64,000 nt of DNA from Vibrio tubiashii (GCF_028551255.1 NZ_CP117030.1:992001-1056000), one strand, 5' to 3'. Counted from the first letter of the stretch, positions 26,028-36,014 are shown. Notes: generated from the sequence alone by a model not told the origin. Made by a program: numbers and translations.

Positions 26028-28082
26028 TTAGATATAATCCGCGACTTTATCAAGTAATTTAACTTTATCGACAGGCTTAATTAAGTATCCATTCATGCCT
26101 ACTTGTTCAATTTTGGATAAAGTTTCTTTTCGATTATCACCAGTGTGGCCTAATATCGGTACGTTGGCATAGACTTCCTCTGACTCGCGAATCACCGTGG
26201 TTGTCTCTAAACCATTAAGCATTGGCATTTCTAGGTCCATCAATATCAAATCAACCTGTTCACTGCTCAGAACACTCAACACTTCATTGCCATCTCCGGC
26301 CTGAGAAACTTGGTAACCCTGCTTGTTGAGCAAGATAGTGGTTAACTGCCTCATCGATTCATTGTCATCGGCAATCAAGATACGCTTACCAACCACGGCA
26401 GGTGCTTTTTTCGGAATGAGGTTTCGATTAGGCTCAACGTTGCCAAACATAAGCGCATCGACCGACTGAGTGACATCAAGCAGAAATTGCGCTTTCTCTT
26501 TTGGATAGAATGTAAGGAAACGGCTGAATCGATTGTGATACTGGCCATCTTGAGCGAAAAGCATCACGATTTTTGCTTCAGTAAAGTGGAGCTTAGACTC
26601 CAACATTAGATACTCTTGCTCATTACATGTCTCTAGATCGAGTAGTATCAAATCGTACTCAAATTCGAACTCTTCCTTCCCCCGAGCCTGCTCAAAATCG
26701 ACCACATCACACAGCGCACCTGTGTAGAAGGTAAACTCATTCAATTTACGCTTTACCGCTACATCACCACCAACATAAAGCATTGATTTGGTTCTTAGAA
26801 TTTCTTGTTTTATTGAGGACACTTTTGGGGACTCATATCGAGGAAATTTAAGGGTAAAGCGTGTCCACTCTCCAAGTACCGACTCACATTTTATTCTGCC
26901 GCCAAATGCTTGCATGACACGTTTACAAAAAGGTAACCCAAGCCCGTAGCTTGAGGATTTTCCTGAGGTATAGAAATCTTGAAAGACAAACTCTAACTTA
27001 TCTTTCTCTATCCCTACTCCGTTATCTTCAAAGTAGAGATAGTTGAACTCATCATCGCTCCTAATCGAAATCGCAATCTTAAACTCTTCACCATTCTGGT
27101 AATAGAGTGAGTTCTTTAGCAAGTTGTACAGCGCATACTTCAATAACGTATCGCTACCAAAGTAGTCAAAATCACTTTCGACATGTAAATTCACCACTTC
27201 TTTAGCGTGATCGCTCGGATAAGAGAAACTTGCCAGTGATTCTCTTGTAATCTGCTCTACAGAATAAGATCGAAACGTTGAGTGTGATACTCGACTCTGG
27301 TCAATGGAGGTAAGCAATAAATCTATCGCTTCGTTACCATTGCGTATGACTTCATCCGCTCCTGAAAGCACCTCTTTCATGCGCTCAATATCATGCTTGT
27401 CGATCTCTGCCTTGTCTCCTTTAATCGTCTTGATTGAAGGTAAAGACGAGTCGAGTACGTCTACCGATGCTTTAAGCGCGCTTAACGGATTACGCATTTC
27501 ATGAGCGATACCTGCGCCAAATGATTTGGCAATTGAGACTTTCGATTCATGCTCCACTTGGTTGCGGAAATAGAACAAATTACCGAACACATAGGTAAAC
27601 AAGAAAATCGGAATGTAAGGCCAAATGACGACCACTTCAGTCTCAACTTTGGCAGGCGCGTGCTCTAGCCCATAGCTAAACAAGTAGGCCGCTACAATGG
27701 CAACCATTGCCTGCAGCAACATAATACGAGTCTCATGGACTAATAACACATGAAGAAAGATCGAAGACATGAAGGACATTGCCCATACTGTCGACCATTC
27801 ATTCATAAACATCATAAACGAGAAAAAGAACGGTAGGCAGATGGTGATTGTCACCAAGTAGTAATAAGGCAAATACCGTTTCAGTAGAGGAGGCGTATAT
27901 TTTCTTAACGCCAGCCCTAACAGCAGCATGGCGCAAAAAAACCTCAAGGGCCCATTTTCATAGGGCTGCGGGTACATGTAAGACCAAATGTAGAAGTATG
28001 CAGGAAAGCCGAAGAAGCCCATCCACCCGACTAACTCAAGGTTGGGATCTGCGTACTGATAAATCTTCTTTACTACATTCAT
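26028..28082 (-). CDS. cqsS: CqsS, CAI-1 quorum-sensing hybrid histidine kinase
   Basis: Inner-membrane receptor kinase of 684 aa that feeds the LuxU-LuxO-Qrr phosphorelay. Six helices occupy residues 15-172 and form the ligand site. The DHp domain has His194 in FGAGIAHEMRNPLSA, followed by an ATPase domain (DNGVGI, GLGLPFC). A C-terminal receiver has its phospho-Asp near residue 616 (LILMDLEMP). The residue equivalent to V. cholerae Cys170, which sets acyl-tail preference, is Phe170 here (FGNLFYFRNQ), as in V. harveyi CqsS. That suggests a shorter-tailed ligand (inference). It is convergent with cqsA. Confidence 0.93.
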   Translation of the reverse strand: MNVVKKIYQYADPNLELVGWMGFFGFPAYFYIWSYMYPQPYENGPLRFFCAMLLLGLALRKYTPPLLKRYLPYYYLVTITICLPFFFSFMMFMNEWSTVWAMSFMSSIFLHVLLVHETRIMLLQAMVAIVAAYLFSYGLEHAPAKVETEVVVIWPYIPIFLFTYVFGNLFYFRNQVEHESKVSIAKSFGAGIAHEMRNPLSALKASVDVLDSSLPSIKTIKGDKAEIDKHDIERMKEVLSGADEVIRNGNEAIDLLLTSIDQSRVSHSTFRSYSVEQITRESLASFSYPSDHAKEVVNLHVESDFDYFGSDTLLKYALYNLLKNSLYYQNGEEFKIAISIRSDDEFNYLYFEDNGVGIEKDKLEFVFQDFYTSGKSSSYGLGLPFCKRVMQAFGGRIKCESVLGEWTRFTLKFPRYESPKVSSIKQEILRTKSMLYVGGDVAVKRKLNEFTFYTGALCDVVDFEQARGKEEFEFEYDLILLDLETCNEQEYLMLESKLHFTEAKIVMLFAQDGQYHNRFSRFLTFYPKEKAQFLLDVTQSVDALMFGNVEPNRNLIPKKAPAVVGKRILIADDNESMRQLTTILLNKQGYQVSQAGDGNEVLSVLSSEQVDLILMDLEMPMLNGLETTTVIRESEEVYANVPILGHTGDNRKETLSKIEQVGMNGYLIKPVDKVKLLDKVADYI

Positions 28083-28278
28083 GCATTACAACCGCTACGC
28101 GCAACTTCCTTATCGCCTAGAGCACCAATAAAGCACCTTAAGCCCCCATTAAAAGAATATATCTGCTAGGCAAAAAAGAGTTGCCTGCCAACTGTCATCA
28201 ATTCGATGCTCTTAACATAATTCATTGTTATAGATTGAGCATACGCAACATAGTGAACTATGTAAATTTTAGCCTGCT

Positions 28279-31200
28279 CTACGCATGCATACCAACTAAT
28301 TGAATACGGCTACCCAATCTGGACGCTTCGACATCAATTCTTAAAGGCATTTGCTCTTTAAGTTCAGTAACATGAGATATTAAGCCAATCATACGCCCTG
28401 CTTGTTGCAAATCGATCAGTGTTTGAATCGCTAAATCCAACGACTCTGGGTCCAAGCTACCAAACCCTTCATCGATAAACAGAGTATCAAGCTTAATGCC
28501 GCCACTGTATGACTGAACCACATCAGATAAGCCCAGCGCTAGAGCAAGTGCCGCCATGAACGACTCTCCACCAGATAAGGTGGCAACATCACGCGTTTTT
28601 CCGGTGTAGCCATCTTCGACACTCAAATCGAGCCCGCGACCTGCCGCACCTTTGAAGCCTTCTGTCTTACGGACCAGTTGATAACGCCCTTTGCTCATCA
28701 TATTTAAACGTTGAGAGGCTTGAATCAGTACATCATCAAGCAGCACGCCGAGAACAAATCTGTGTAGACTGACTCTACTGCCCGTTTTGCCACTTGCTAC
28801 GTCATAAAGCGTGCCGTAGACCTTGTACTCTGCTTCTAAGCGCTGATTTTTATCATGCAGGCTATTGATATCTTTTTGCACCTTTTCAAGGCGCTCTGTC
28901 ACTGAATGTACTCTATCTAACAAACCTCGACATTCGCGGTATTTTATCTCTGCGCCATCCAATTCAGTTTGTTTTTTATCAATATCTGGCTTTTCAATGT
29001 CATTTAACTGCTCATTGAGGTCTTTAACAGACTGTTCTAACTGAGTAGCAGTCTGAACATATTCATTTATTTGCGCTTGCCATTGATCATATTGTTGCGG
29101 CTCTATGCGAGCTTCAAGAAACTGCTGTTGCGAATCTAATACAGAGAGTTCTAGCTGACACTGCCACTCTTTGTCCGCTTGTTGACTGTGTACTTTTCCA
29201 TCTTCGAGCAACTGAGTCGTTGAGCTTCTTTCCGTTTCAATAGCAACAAGCGCTAATTTCGCCTGTTTCGCCGATTGTTGAGCCTTTTCTAACGCCTGAC
29301 TGAGCTGTGTAATGTTCGCTTTTTGACCGAGGTATTGGCGCTCGACCACATCAACTGAGATGTATTGTGGATCAATAACTGAGGATACTTTTTCAAGTTG
29401 CTGGTTTTGAACACTTATCGCTGAGTCATTTGCAGAAATTAACGATTTCAGTTCATTGATTTTTGCTTCACCATTGGTGCAGCGTTGAGTCAGCTCTTGA
29501 ACGGTCTTTTCCATCTTATCAAGATCAATCGCCGCTAATACGTCTAACCTCGCCTTCTGCTGGGCTATCTCTTGCTGTAGTTGCTCAACGCTCATAGCAG
29601 CGCCTTCACCTAACTCGCACTGTAACTCTTTAATGTGCTTGTCTTGAGCCACTATTGTCGCTTGCTGTTGTTCCAGTGCCGTCGTTTGTCGGTTTAATTC
29701 TTCAATCGCACTGCGTTCTTGCTGTCGTGCGGCTTGCACCGACTCTTTAGAAACAGGCTCACCTTGAAACATGGCAGGTGAAGGGTGCTCTTGGCTACCA
29801 CACACAGGGCACGGCGAGCCTTTTTCCAGCTTTTGAGCCAAGAATGCAGCTTGCGAGTTGTGCCAACTCAATTCTTGTTCAATGGCGTATTTTTGCTTCT
29901 CAGCAACATCTTTTTTCGCCTTCTCGACTTGTTCTGTAAGTGGTACAAGCATTTTCTGTAGTCGAGCAAGTTCGGCGGTTTGGGCGGCAAGCTTATTAAG
30001 ATCATCAAGCAGACGCTGATTGCTTAATAGACCGGCTTCTAAGCTTGATTTCTCAGTCAGATCTTTGCGCGCTTGTTCAAGTCCGCTGGCACCTGATTCG
30101 GCCTCTTTCTGCAGTTGCTGCCTAAGCTCATTGTATTGGATAAGCTTTTTATCATAATCAATTCGAATGGTATTTAACGCGCCAATGCTTTTCTCTAGTT
30201 CCGCTTTCTCAATCAGTTTTGCTTTAACCTGATCCAGTTTAAACAAGGCTTCAGTGAGCATAGGGACTTGTTGTGCGTTCTCATCGGCACTTTTAAGTAG
30301 CTGTTCTTCGTGATGGGAAGCCTTTTCTGCTGCTAGATGTTGCGCTTGTAGAGCCTCTAGCTTGGTTTGTAGATCTACTACCTGTTTCACGCTTGACTGC
30401 ATGTTAGCGTAGGCCACTTCTAGATGGCTCGCGCTCTTAGCCAGCTTTAGCTTAGACTCCAGCTCGCTAATCTGCGCCTTGTTCTCTAGATGAGATTGCT
30501 GAGTCGCCACTGTCGAAGCGCGTTTGTTAAATAACTCATTGAGCGATTTAGCTTTGTTTAGCTCACTCTTTACGAGATTGAGAGCCTCTAACTCCTTCGC
30601 CTCAACGCTTTTCGCTTGTTCGAGTTCACTATGAGAATAAATTAATCGCTCTTGCAATTCCTGCTCGGTAGACACTTCAGCCACTTGCAAGGCACCGCGG
30701 ATTTGATTGTCGAATTCATCTTTAGCCTTGCTAATCGCACTGGCTTTATCTTTCAACGCAAATTCAATTTTCTTATACACGTCAGTCTGGAATAACTGAC
30801 CAAAAATCGCTTCACGTTCTTTTGATGAAGCGAGCAGCAGCTCCCTGAACTTGCCCTGAGGCAACACCATAACCTGTCGGAACTGGGTTTCATTTAATCC
30901 AAGTAAGTTAGCAACCTCATTTTTAACCTGAGCCGTTTTACTTGTAATTAGGACTTCATCATCGGTAATTTCATACAAGGAGGCAGTATGTTTGCGCGTT
31001 GTCAGACCTTCACCACGTGCTTTCGGTGCTTCTTGCTCAGGCGCGCGAGTAACTCGATACTGTTTGCCGTTTAAGGAAAATTCCAGAGTCACTTCTGTCA
31101 ATAAATTTGTTGCAGCTTGGTCGCAGCGCATTTGATTGCCCTGACGCTCATTGCCCGTTGTTTCGCCATACAAGGCGAAGCAAATCGCATCGAGTATTGA

Positions 31201-31326
31201 CGTTTTTCCGGAGCCCGTTGGCCCATTGATAAGAAAAAGTGGATTAGAGCCTAACTGGGTAAAATCGATTTGTTCTGTTTTAGCAAAAGGGCCAAAAGCC
31301 TGCATTGTTAATTTAATTGGTTTCAT
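28279..31326 (-). CDS. sbcC: SbcC, ATPase subunit of the SbcCD nuclease
   Basis: SMC-like 1015-aa subunit of the SbcCD (Rad50/Mre11-type) complex, which cleaves DNA hairpins and processes blocked DNA ends. Walker A GPTGSGKT is at residues 35-42. Two long coiled-coil arms flank a zinc hook CPVC near residue 504. The C-terminal half has the signature LSGGESFMAALALALGLS and Walker B LDTLFIDEGFGSLD. It follows sbcD with an 8-bp gap, so the two are co-transcribed. No terminator hairpin is evident after it. Confidence 0.92.
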   Translation of the reverse strand: MKPIKLTMQAFGPFAKTEQIDFTQLGSNPLFLINGPTGSGKTSILDAICFALYGETTGNERQGNQMRCDQAATNLLTEVTLEFSLNGKQYRVTRAPEQEAPKARGEGLTTRKHTASLYEITDDEVLITSKTAQVKNEVANLLGLNETQFRQVMVLPQGKFRELLLASSKEREAIFGQLFQTDVYKKIEFALKDKASAISKAKDEFDNQIRGALQVAEVSTEQELQERLIYSHSELEQAKSVEAKELEALNLVKSELNKAKSLNELFNKRASTVATQQSHLENKAQISELESKLKLAKSASHLEVAYANMQSSVKQVVDLQTKLEALQAQHLAAEKASHHEEQLLKSADENAQQVPMLTEALFKLDQVKAKLIEKAELEKSIGALNTIRIDYDKKLIQYNELRQQLQKEAESGASGLEQARKDLTEKSSLEAGLLSNQRLLDDLNKLAAQTAELARLQKMLVPLTEQVEKAKKDVAEKQKYAIEQELSWHNSQAAFLAQKLEKGSPCPVCGSQEHPSPAMFQGEPVSKESVQAARQQERSAIEELNRQTTALEQQQATIVAQDKHIKELQCELGEGAAMSVEQLQQEIAQQKARLDVLAAIDLDKMEKTVQELTQRCTNGEAKINELKSLISANDSAISVQNQQLEKVSSVIDPQYISVDVVERQYLGQKANITQLSQALEKAQQSAKQAKLALVAIETERSSTTQLLEDGKVHSQQADKEWQCQLELSVLDSQQQFLEARIEPQQYDQWQAQINEYVQTATQLEQSVKDLNEQLNDIEKPDIDKKQTELDGAEIKYRECRGLLDRVHSVTERLEKVQKDINSLHDKNQRLEAEYKVYGTLYDVASGKTGSRVSLHRFVLGVLLDDVLIQASQRLNMMSKGRYQLVRKTEGFKGAAGRGLDLSVEDGYTGKTRDVATLSGGESFMAALALALGLSDVVQSYSGGIKLDTLFIDEGFGSLDPESLDLAIQTLIDLQQAGRMIGLISHVTELKEQMPLRIDVEASRLGSRIQLVGMHA

Positions 31327-31334
31327 GATCTGGC

Positions 31335-32465
31335 CTATTGCTCACTAAGTTGCTTGATGATGTCTGTGATGGCTTTGTCTTGCTCTTCACTGAGCTGGCT
31401 ATCTTGTGCTTCAGCAAAGAAATCGCGAAACATATCAACTTCACTGCGCGCTAACTTGGCCGCTGCCATTTGCTGTTCAACGCCCACCAGCATGCCTGGC
31501 TTTTCAAGATGCAACACATTTGGGTAGACAGCTCTTAGCTTCTCCATAGGGTTTAAGATTGCGTGCCTATCCATTAATCGAACCAGTAAATAGTCGTGGC
31601 TGTTAGGGTCGGTTTTACCTTGGGCAATGATTTCATCCAACTCCCCTTCGATTATGCGCATTTCGTGGGGGGCACTGAGGTCAATATGGGTTGCTGACTT
31701 AAAACCCGATTCATCAAGCTCAACTAGTGTCATGCCTTTCTTTTGGTGCTGCTCTGAAAAACTGTATTTCATTAACGAGCCTGAGTAACGGATGTACTCT
31801 TCACCTTTCTTCTGCGGCTGATGAAGATGCCCAAGGGCAACATAATCAAACGGAGTAAAGTGTTCGTGGCTCACGCGGTCCGAGCCACCAATAGACAGTG
31901 GCCTTTCTGACTCTGACTCAATCGCGCCATCAACAAAGCAGTGAGAAATCAGCACATTGGTCGCATTAGGGTCAAGCGTGGCAATAATCTCATCACACAG
32001 CAGCTTATGCGCATCATCGTGGGTAGATACAGGCTGCTTAAAGTGGTGGCGCACAAGCTCCGGGTCATTGTAAGGCATGCCATAAAAGCGCACTGTACCC
32101 ATATCTGTTTTCAGCTCAACCGGTGTCAGCATATCTTGAAAGTTAGCGATGATATGAAGCCCTGACTCTGCCATTTGCTGAGAGCCAAAGCCTAAGCGCT
32201 CTGCTCCGTCATGATTGCCTGGGATTAAAATTATCGGCAGCTTTAATTCGCCGCACACTCGACTTACAAACTGATTCATCAATTCAATGGCTGCGGTGGG
32301 AGGAACCGAGCGATCGTAGACATCTCCCGCGATAACCAGAGCATCAACTGGGTTGGATTGAATGTATTCAATGATCTGTTCGAGAACGACTTTTTGATCA
32401 TCTAAAAGAGAAACATTGTGAAATTGACGACCGAGGTGCCAGTCAGAAGTGTGGAGGAATTTCAT
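31335..32465 (-). CDS. sbcD: SbcD, nuclease subunit of the SbcCD complex
   Basis: Mn-dependent phosphoesterase of 376 aa (Mre11-type). Metal-binding motifs are visible in order: TSDWHLGR (7-14), AGDVYDR (about 47-53), PGNHDG (about 82-87), and ALGHLHQP (about 211-218). Length is slightly below E. coli SbcD (400 aa). It makes the double-strand exonuclease and hairpin endonuclease together with SbcC, encoded 8 bp downstream. Promoter expected in the 100 bp between it and the fabH2 terminator. Confidence 0.92.
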   Translation of the reverse strand: MKFLHTSDWHLGRQFHNVSLLDDQKVVLEQIIEYIQSNPVDALVIAGDVYDRSVPPTAAIELMNQFVSRVCGELKLPIILIPGNHDGAERLGFGSQQMAESGLHIIANFQDMLTPVELKTDMGTVRFYGMPYNDPELVRHHFKQPVSTHDDAHKLLCDEIIATLDPNATNVLISHCFVDGAIESESERPLSIGGSDRVSHEHFTPFDYVALGHLHQPQKKGEEYIRYSGSLMKYSFSEQHQKKGMTLVELDESGFKSATHIDLSAPHEMRIIEGELDEIIAQGKTDPNSHDYLLVRLMDRHAILNPMEKLRAVYPNVLHLEKPGMLVGVEQQMAAAKLARSEVDMFRDFFAEAQDSQLSEEQDKAITDIIKQLSEQ

Positions 32466-32524
32466 GTAAGCCCAGTGTATTTCTAGGGTCTGTTGACCTT
32501 TTGCGGTTAAATTTTGTTCGAGAT

Positions 32525-32553
32525 AAAAAGTCGCACCGAGTGTGCGACTTTTG
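32525..32553 (-). terminator. Intrinsic terminator of the fabH2 gene
   Basis: An 11-bp stem (32526-32536 with 32542-32552) is followed on the minus strand by TTTTTATC. Confidence 0.85.
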
Positions 32554-32569
32554 TACTTAAATTATCGAG

Positions 32570-33652
32570 TTATGGACGATTCTTACAATGTTCAACGGCA
32601 TCTTTTACAAGCTCCAACGCCGATAGTTCACATTCTGGAAGCTGGGCATCGCTCTTACCTAGCGGCGTGACTCGCTCGCCCCATTTTAGGTGGCAAGCCC
32701 CCCAAGTTAATCCAGCACCGAATGCAGCAAGTAGCAAGTTATCACCCGGCTTAACGAAGCCCTGCTCTAACGATTCACATAGCGCAATTGGCACAGTAGC
32801 AGCCGAAGTATTGCCATACTTTTGAATGTTCACAAAAGCCTTATCTTGGCTGATGCCTGAGAGATCGCACAAGGTTTGAATAATACGGATGTTCGCTTGA
32901 TGTGGAATCACGACATCAACATCATCAGTAGAAAGCTCACTACGCGCCAATACATTTTGAGCCGCAGCTCCCATACCTTTTACTGCGCGCTTGAAGATCT
33001 CTTTACCAACAAAGTTGAAATCCCAATGACCATTATCAGCGGCAAACCTGTCCATGCAGGTACCAAACTTGGGTACTGCCAAAATATCTCGCCCTGCAGA
33101 ATCACAGCCAAGTTGCGCGTTTTGTAGGCCAACCTGCTCTTCTGTTCTGGTTAAGACAACCGCACCAGCGCCGTCACCAAACAAGACTGCGGTATCACGC
33201 ATTGTCCAGTCGATGAAGAAAGACAGGCGTTCAGCACCAATCACAATTGCGTTTCTGTAATTGCCAGCTTGTATTAGGCGAGTTGCAGTTTCTAAGCCAT
33301 AGACAAAGCCTGTACAGGCTGCATTTAAATCAAACGCAGCCGCCGCTGCAATCCCTAAATTTTGCGCGACTTTTGAAGCGGCATTTGGAATCAGTGAGTC
33401 GGGTGAACAAGTGGCAAGAATAATTAAGTCAATCTCATCTGCACTTTTACCAGCACAAGCAAGTGCATGTTGCGCTGCGACCGTCGCCATATCAGATGTG
33501 TTTACATGGCTAATGCGTCGATTTTCAATTCCGGTACGAGTGCGGATCCACTCATCAGAAGTATCTAGAAAAGTACTTAGGTCTTCATTGGAAAGCGTTG
33601 CGGGAGGTAGGCATTTTCCCCAACCAGTAATTTCTGCATAGAAATTTTTCAT
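32570..33652 (-). CDS. fabH2: Second beta-ketoacyl-ACP synthase III (FabH2-like)
   Basis: Thiolase-fold condensing enzyme of 360 aa that starts fatty-acid chains from acetyl- or acyl-CoA and malonyl-ACP. The triad is complete: Cys113 in NAACTGF, His251 in PHQAN and Asn281 in YGNTS. It is longer than the canonical FabH (about 316 aa) because of a C-terminal extension. It is not in the fab cluster (no plsX, fabD or fabG nearby), so it is the second, stand-alone KASIII that vibrios carry. A role in supplying special acyl primers is inference. It is divergent from trxC. Confidence 0.85.
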   Translation of the reverse strand: MKNFYAEITGWGKCLPPATLSNEDLSTFLDTSDEWIRTRTGIENRRISHVNTSDMATVAAQHALACAGKSADEIDLIILATCSPDSLIPNAASKVAQNLGIAAAAAFDLNAACTGFVYGLETATRLIQAGNYRNAIVIGAERLSFFIDWTMRDTAVLFGDGAGAVVLTRTEEQVGLQNAQLGCDSAGRDILAVPKFGTCMDRFAADNGHWDFNFVGKEIFKRAVKGMGAAAQNVLARSELSTDDVDVVIPHQANIRIIQTLCDLSGISQDKAFVNIQKYGNTSAATVPIALCESLEQGFVKPGDNLLLAAFGAGLTWGACHLKWGERVTPLGKSDAQLPECELSALELVKDAVEHCKNRP

Positions 33653-33799
33653 TTAGAGCCTTTAATTTAGTTATTTGTATCTCTTGGTATAAACAGAGTA
33701 TAACTAGCAGCGACAGTCACTGTCATCTCCAACTACCCAAATGACTTCAAGATAGAGGTTATTGGCAAATATAAAACAATAGAAAATGAGAGAGATATC

Positions 33800-34234
33800 A
33801 TGTCTACCTTCAACACGCGTTGCCCATCTTGCTCAGGCGTTAATCGTGTGCCATCAGAACGCATTTCTGAAGCACCAACTTGTGGAAGATGTAAAAGCCT
33901 TCTTTTAGACGGAGCTCCTGTAGAAGGAACTGAGAGCAATTTTGAGTCAATACTAAACAGTGATACACCTGTTGTGGTCGATTTCTGGGCCCCGTGGTGT
34001 AATCCATGCGTTGGGTTTGCGCCAGTATTTTCTGACGTTGCAGCAGAGAGGACAAAAGATGTTCGATTTGTAAAAATTGATACCGAAAGCCAGCAAAACC
34101 TCGCGGCTAAATATCAAATTAGAAGCATTCCTACCGTTATGGTCTTCAAAAATGGCAAAAGAGTCGATGTAATAAATGGCGCACTTCCCAAAGGCCAGTT
34201 TGATCAATGGCTTAATCAAGCTCTAGCCAAATAA
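33800..34234 (+). CDS. trxC: Thioredoxin 2 (TrxC)
   Basis: Cytoplasmic thiol-disulfide reductase of 144 aa. An N-terminal zinc ribbon (Cys8, Cys11, Cys28, Cys31) identifies TrxC rather than TrxA. The thioredoxin fold follows, with the active site at residues 67-70 reading CNPC (WAPWCNPCVGF) instead of the usual CGPC, and the cis-proline in SIPTVMVF is kept. In enterobacteria trxC is under OxyR; no OxyR box was recognised here. GAGAG upstream of the ATG serves as Shine-Dalgarno. Confidence 0.9.
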   Translation: MSTFNTRCPSCSGVNRVPSERISEAPTCGRCKSLLLDGAPVEGTESNFESILNSDTPVVVDFWAPWCNPCVGFAPVFSDVAAERTKDVRFVKIDTESQQNLAAKYQIRSIPTVMVFKNGKRVDVINGALPKGQFDQWLNQALAK

Positions 34235-34312
34235 AGGCCTTCATACTTATCTAGTTTAAAGTGGGAAAATGTGTACATTTACTCGCTTTTTACTTTGATT
34301 TATTCATCCAAT

Positions 34313-34339
34313 ATGACGATAAATATTCTTTATCGTCAT
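34313..34339. promoter_or_regulatory. 11-bp perfect inverted repeat upstream of the MFS gene
   Basis: ATGACGATAAA (34313-34323) and TTTATCGTCAT (34329-34339) are separated by 5 bases, about 93 bp before the MFS start. There is no T tract, so an operator for a dimeric repressor is more likely than a terminator. No regulator gene is adjacent. Confidence 0.45.
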
Positions 34340-34431
34340 GGTCAAAAGTTTTCGTTTTACCTTTCATCTGTTTCACTCCATAGTCGCGCCGAAATTTGTT
34401 CAGTTTTACGACAACTAAAGAGGCCACGACA

Positions 34432-35592
34432 TTGGAAAATACCCTTCAACCTGCTCCAAAAGCTCGCATTTCTGTACCGGTTATTGCGCTTGCTCTTTAT
34501 GCGGTCGCGTCGGGATATTTGATGAGCTTAATTCCTTTGATGCTTTCTGAGTATAACTTAGATTCATCGTTGGCTAGTTGGCTCGCCAGTGTTTTCTACG
34601 CGGGGCTATTGATTGGCGCAGCTGGCATCGAACCTTTGGTTAAAAAAGTGGGCCACCGTAATGCCTTTGTATGGTGTTTAGTGGCGTTTATTACCACCAT
34701 TATGGTTTTACCAATGGTCGCTCATGCCACAGTTTGGCTTGTTGCTCGTTTTATCGCGGGTGTTGCTGTCGCAGGCGTGTTTGTTATTGTTGAGTCTTGG
34801 CTACTACACGGCGACGAAAGCGCACGAGCGAAAAGACTGGGCCTTTATATGGGTTCTCTTTACGGTGGTAGCGCAATTGGTCAGCTAGGTATTGGCACTA
34901 TCGGCGTCTCTGGTGGTGTACCATTTATCGCTATCGTTACCTTATTGCTACTCGCGGTTGTGGTACTTGTATTTGGTGACAGCGACCAACCGGAAAGTGA
35001 GCATAGCACACCACTGTCACTAAAGCAGATCAGCAAGTTGAATCATGCCGCGATCATTGGTTGTGTGGTTTCTGGTCTCACTCTCGGTGCAATTTACGGA
35101 TTGATGCCAGTTGAGCTGCAAAATCGTGGCATTGAACATAGCGATATTGGTGGCCTAATGGCGGTCGTCATTCTAGGTGGTATGGCTGTACAACCAATTG
35201 TACCTTGGTTGTCTAAATTCCTTGGGCGCACCCTACTTATGGCTCTGTTCTGTCTACTAGGCGTAGCAGCAATTACGTTCACCTCAATGGTCACTGGGCT
35301 ACAAGCATTGGGAATGGGACTATTTTTATTAGGTACGGCGACTTTCGCTCTATACCCAGTCGCGATTAACCTTGGTTGCGACAAACTTGATGCTAACTAC
35401 ATAGTGTCTGCCACTCAGGTGATGTTGTTTAGCTACAGTATTGGCTCTGTCGCTGGACCAGTGGCAGCGGACTGGTTTATGGCAGGCTCTCAAGGTTTAA
35501 TGGGCTATCTATTTGCGGCACTTCTTGCGACTTGTATCTACATGCTAATCGCGAGCATCAAGACCAAGCATCAAGCGGTTGCTGGGGAATAA
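34432..35592 (+). CDS. MFS transporter, YcaD-like
   Basis: Major facilitator protein of 386 aa with 12 predicted helices. The organisation resembles E. coli YcaD: a GxxxR-type loop after helix 2 (PLVKKVGHRNAFVW), ARFIAGVAVAGVFVIVESWLL in helix 4-5, and ARAKRLGLYMGSLYGGSAIGQ. Its substrate is unknown. TTG at 34432 is chosen because AAAGAGG is 8 bases upstream; the frame continues further upstream without a signal. A perfect inverted repeat lies in its promoter region and an intrinsic terminator follows. Confidence 0.75.
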   Translation: MENTLQPAPKARISVPVIALALYAVASGYLMSLIPLMLSEYNLDSSLASWLASVFYAGLLIGAAGIEPLVKKVGHRNAFVWCLVAFITTIMVLPMVAHATVWLVARFIAGVAVAGVFVIVESWLLHGDESARAKRLGLYMGSLYGGSAIGQLGIGTIGVSGGVPFIAIVTLLLLAVVVLVFGDSDQPESEHSTPLSLKQISKLNHAAIIGCVVSGLTLGAIYGLMPVELQNRGIEHSDIGGLMAVVILGGMAVQPIVPWLSKFLGRTLLMALFCLLGVAAITFTSMVTGLQALGMGLFLLGTATFALYPVAINLGCDKLDANYIVSATQVMLFSYSIGSVAGPVAADWFMAGSQGLMGYLFAALLATCIYMLIASIKTKHQAVAGE

Positions 35593-35607
35593 CAGCCAAC
35601 TCGTGTT

Positions 35608-35633
35608 AAGGGACGCTTATTGCGTCCCTTTTT
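35608..35633 (+). terminator. Intrinsic terminator of the MFS gene
   Basis: A 9-bp stem (35608-35616 with 35622-35630) followed by TTT. It overlaps the last bases of the convergent ygbA gene. Confidence 0.8.
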
Positions 35634-36012
35634 CTTCGAGCTTTCTCTGATGTCTGTTTGACGCGCCAGCTTCGGGCTTTTCAGGAACGGGTTTGCGTTC
35701 ATGAAGTAGATGGCGAATAGCCAAAATCGGATGCGGCAGCAACATTCTTGGTCCGGAATATCTCATGACTTGGCGCATCTGCTCTTTCTGTTCGGCTTTG
35801 TAACAATGAATCGGGCATTGATTACAGGTGGGCTTACTCTGCCCGTAGGGACAACGATCTAATTTAGTTTCAGCATATTCAAGCAAGCTTTGGCAATCAT
35901 TGCACAGCCCATTCTTGGTGTCATGGTGCGCGCGGCAATAAATAAACATCATTGCACGAACCGTTTTGAATTCGGTCAGCAGTTCACCACGAAGAATATT
36001 TGAAACAGCCAT
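35617..36012 (-). CDS. ygbA: YgbA, nitrous oxide-stimulated promoter family protein
   Basis: A 131-aa cysteine-rich protein of the family containing E. coli YgbA, whose gene is induced by nitric oxide through NsrR. Conserved blocks are YCRAHH, CNDC, RCPYGQSKPTCNQCPIHCY and MRYSGPRMLLPHPILAIRHL; the cysteine pattern suggests a metal or Fe-S site. The ATG at 36012 is preferred to GTG 36027 because GAGAG lies just upstream; the start is then 2 bp after the GNAT stop, so the two form an operon. No NsrR box was identified with confidence. Biochemical role poorly defined. Confidence 0.8.
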   Translation of the reverse strand: MAVSNILRGELLTEFKTVRAMMFIYCRAHHDTKNGLCNDCQSLLEYAETKLDRCPYGQSKPTCNQCPIHCYKAEQKEQMRQVMRYSGPRMLLPHPILAIRHLLHERKPVPEKPEAGASNRHQRKLEEKGTQ

Positions 36013-36014
36013 AG

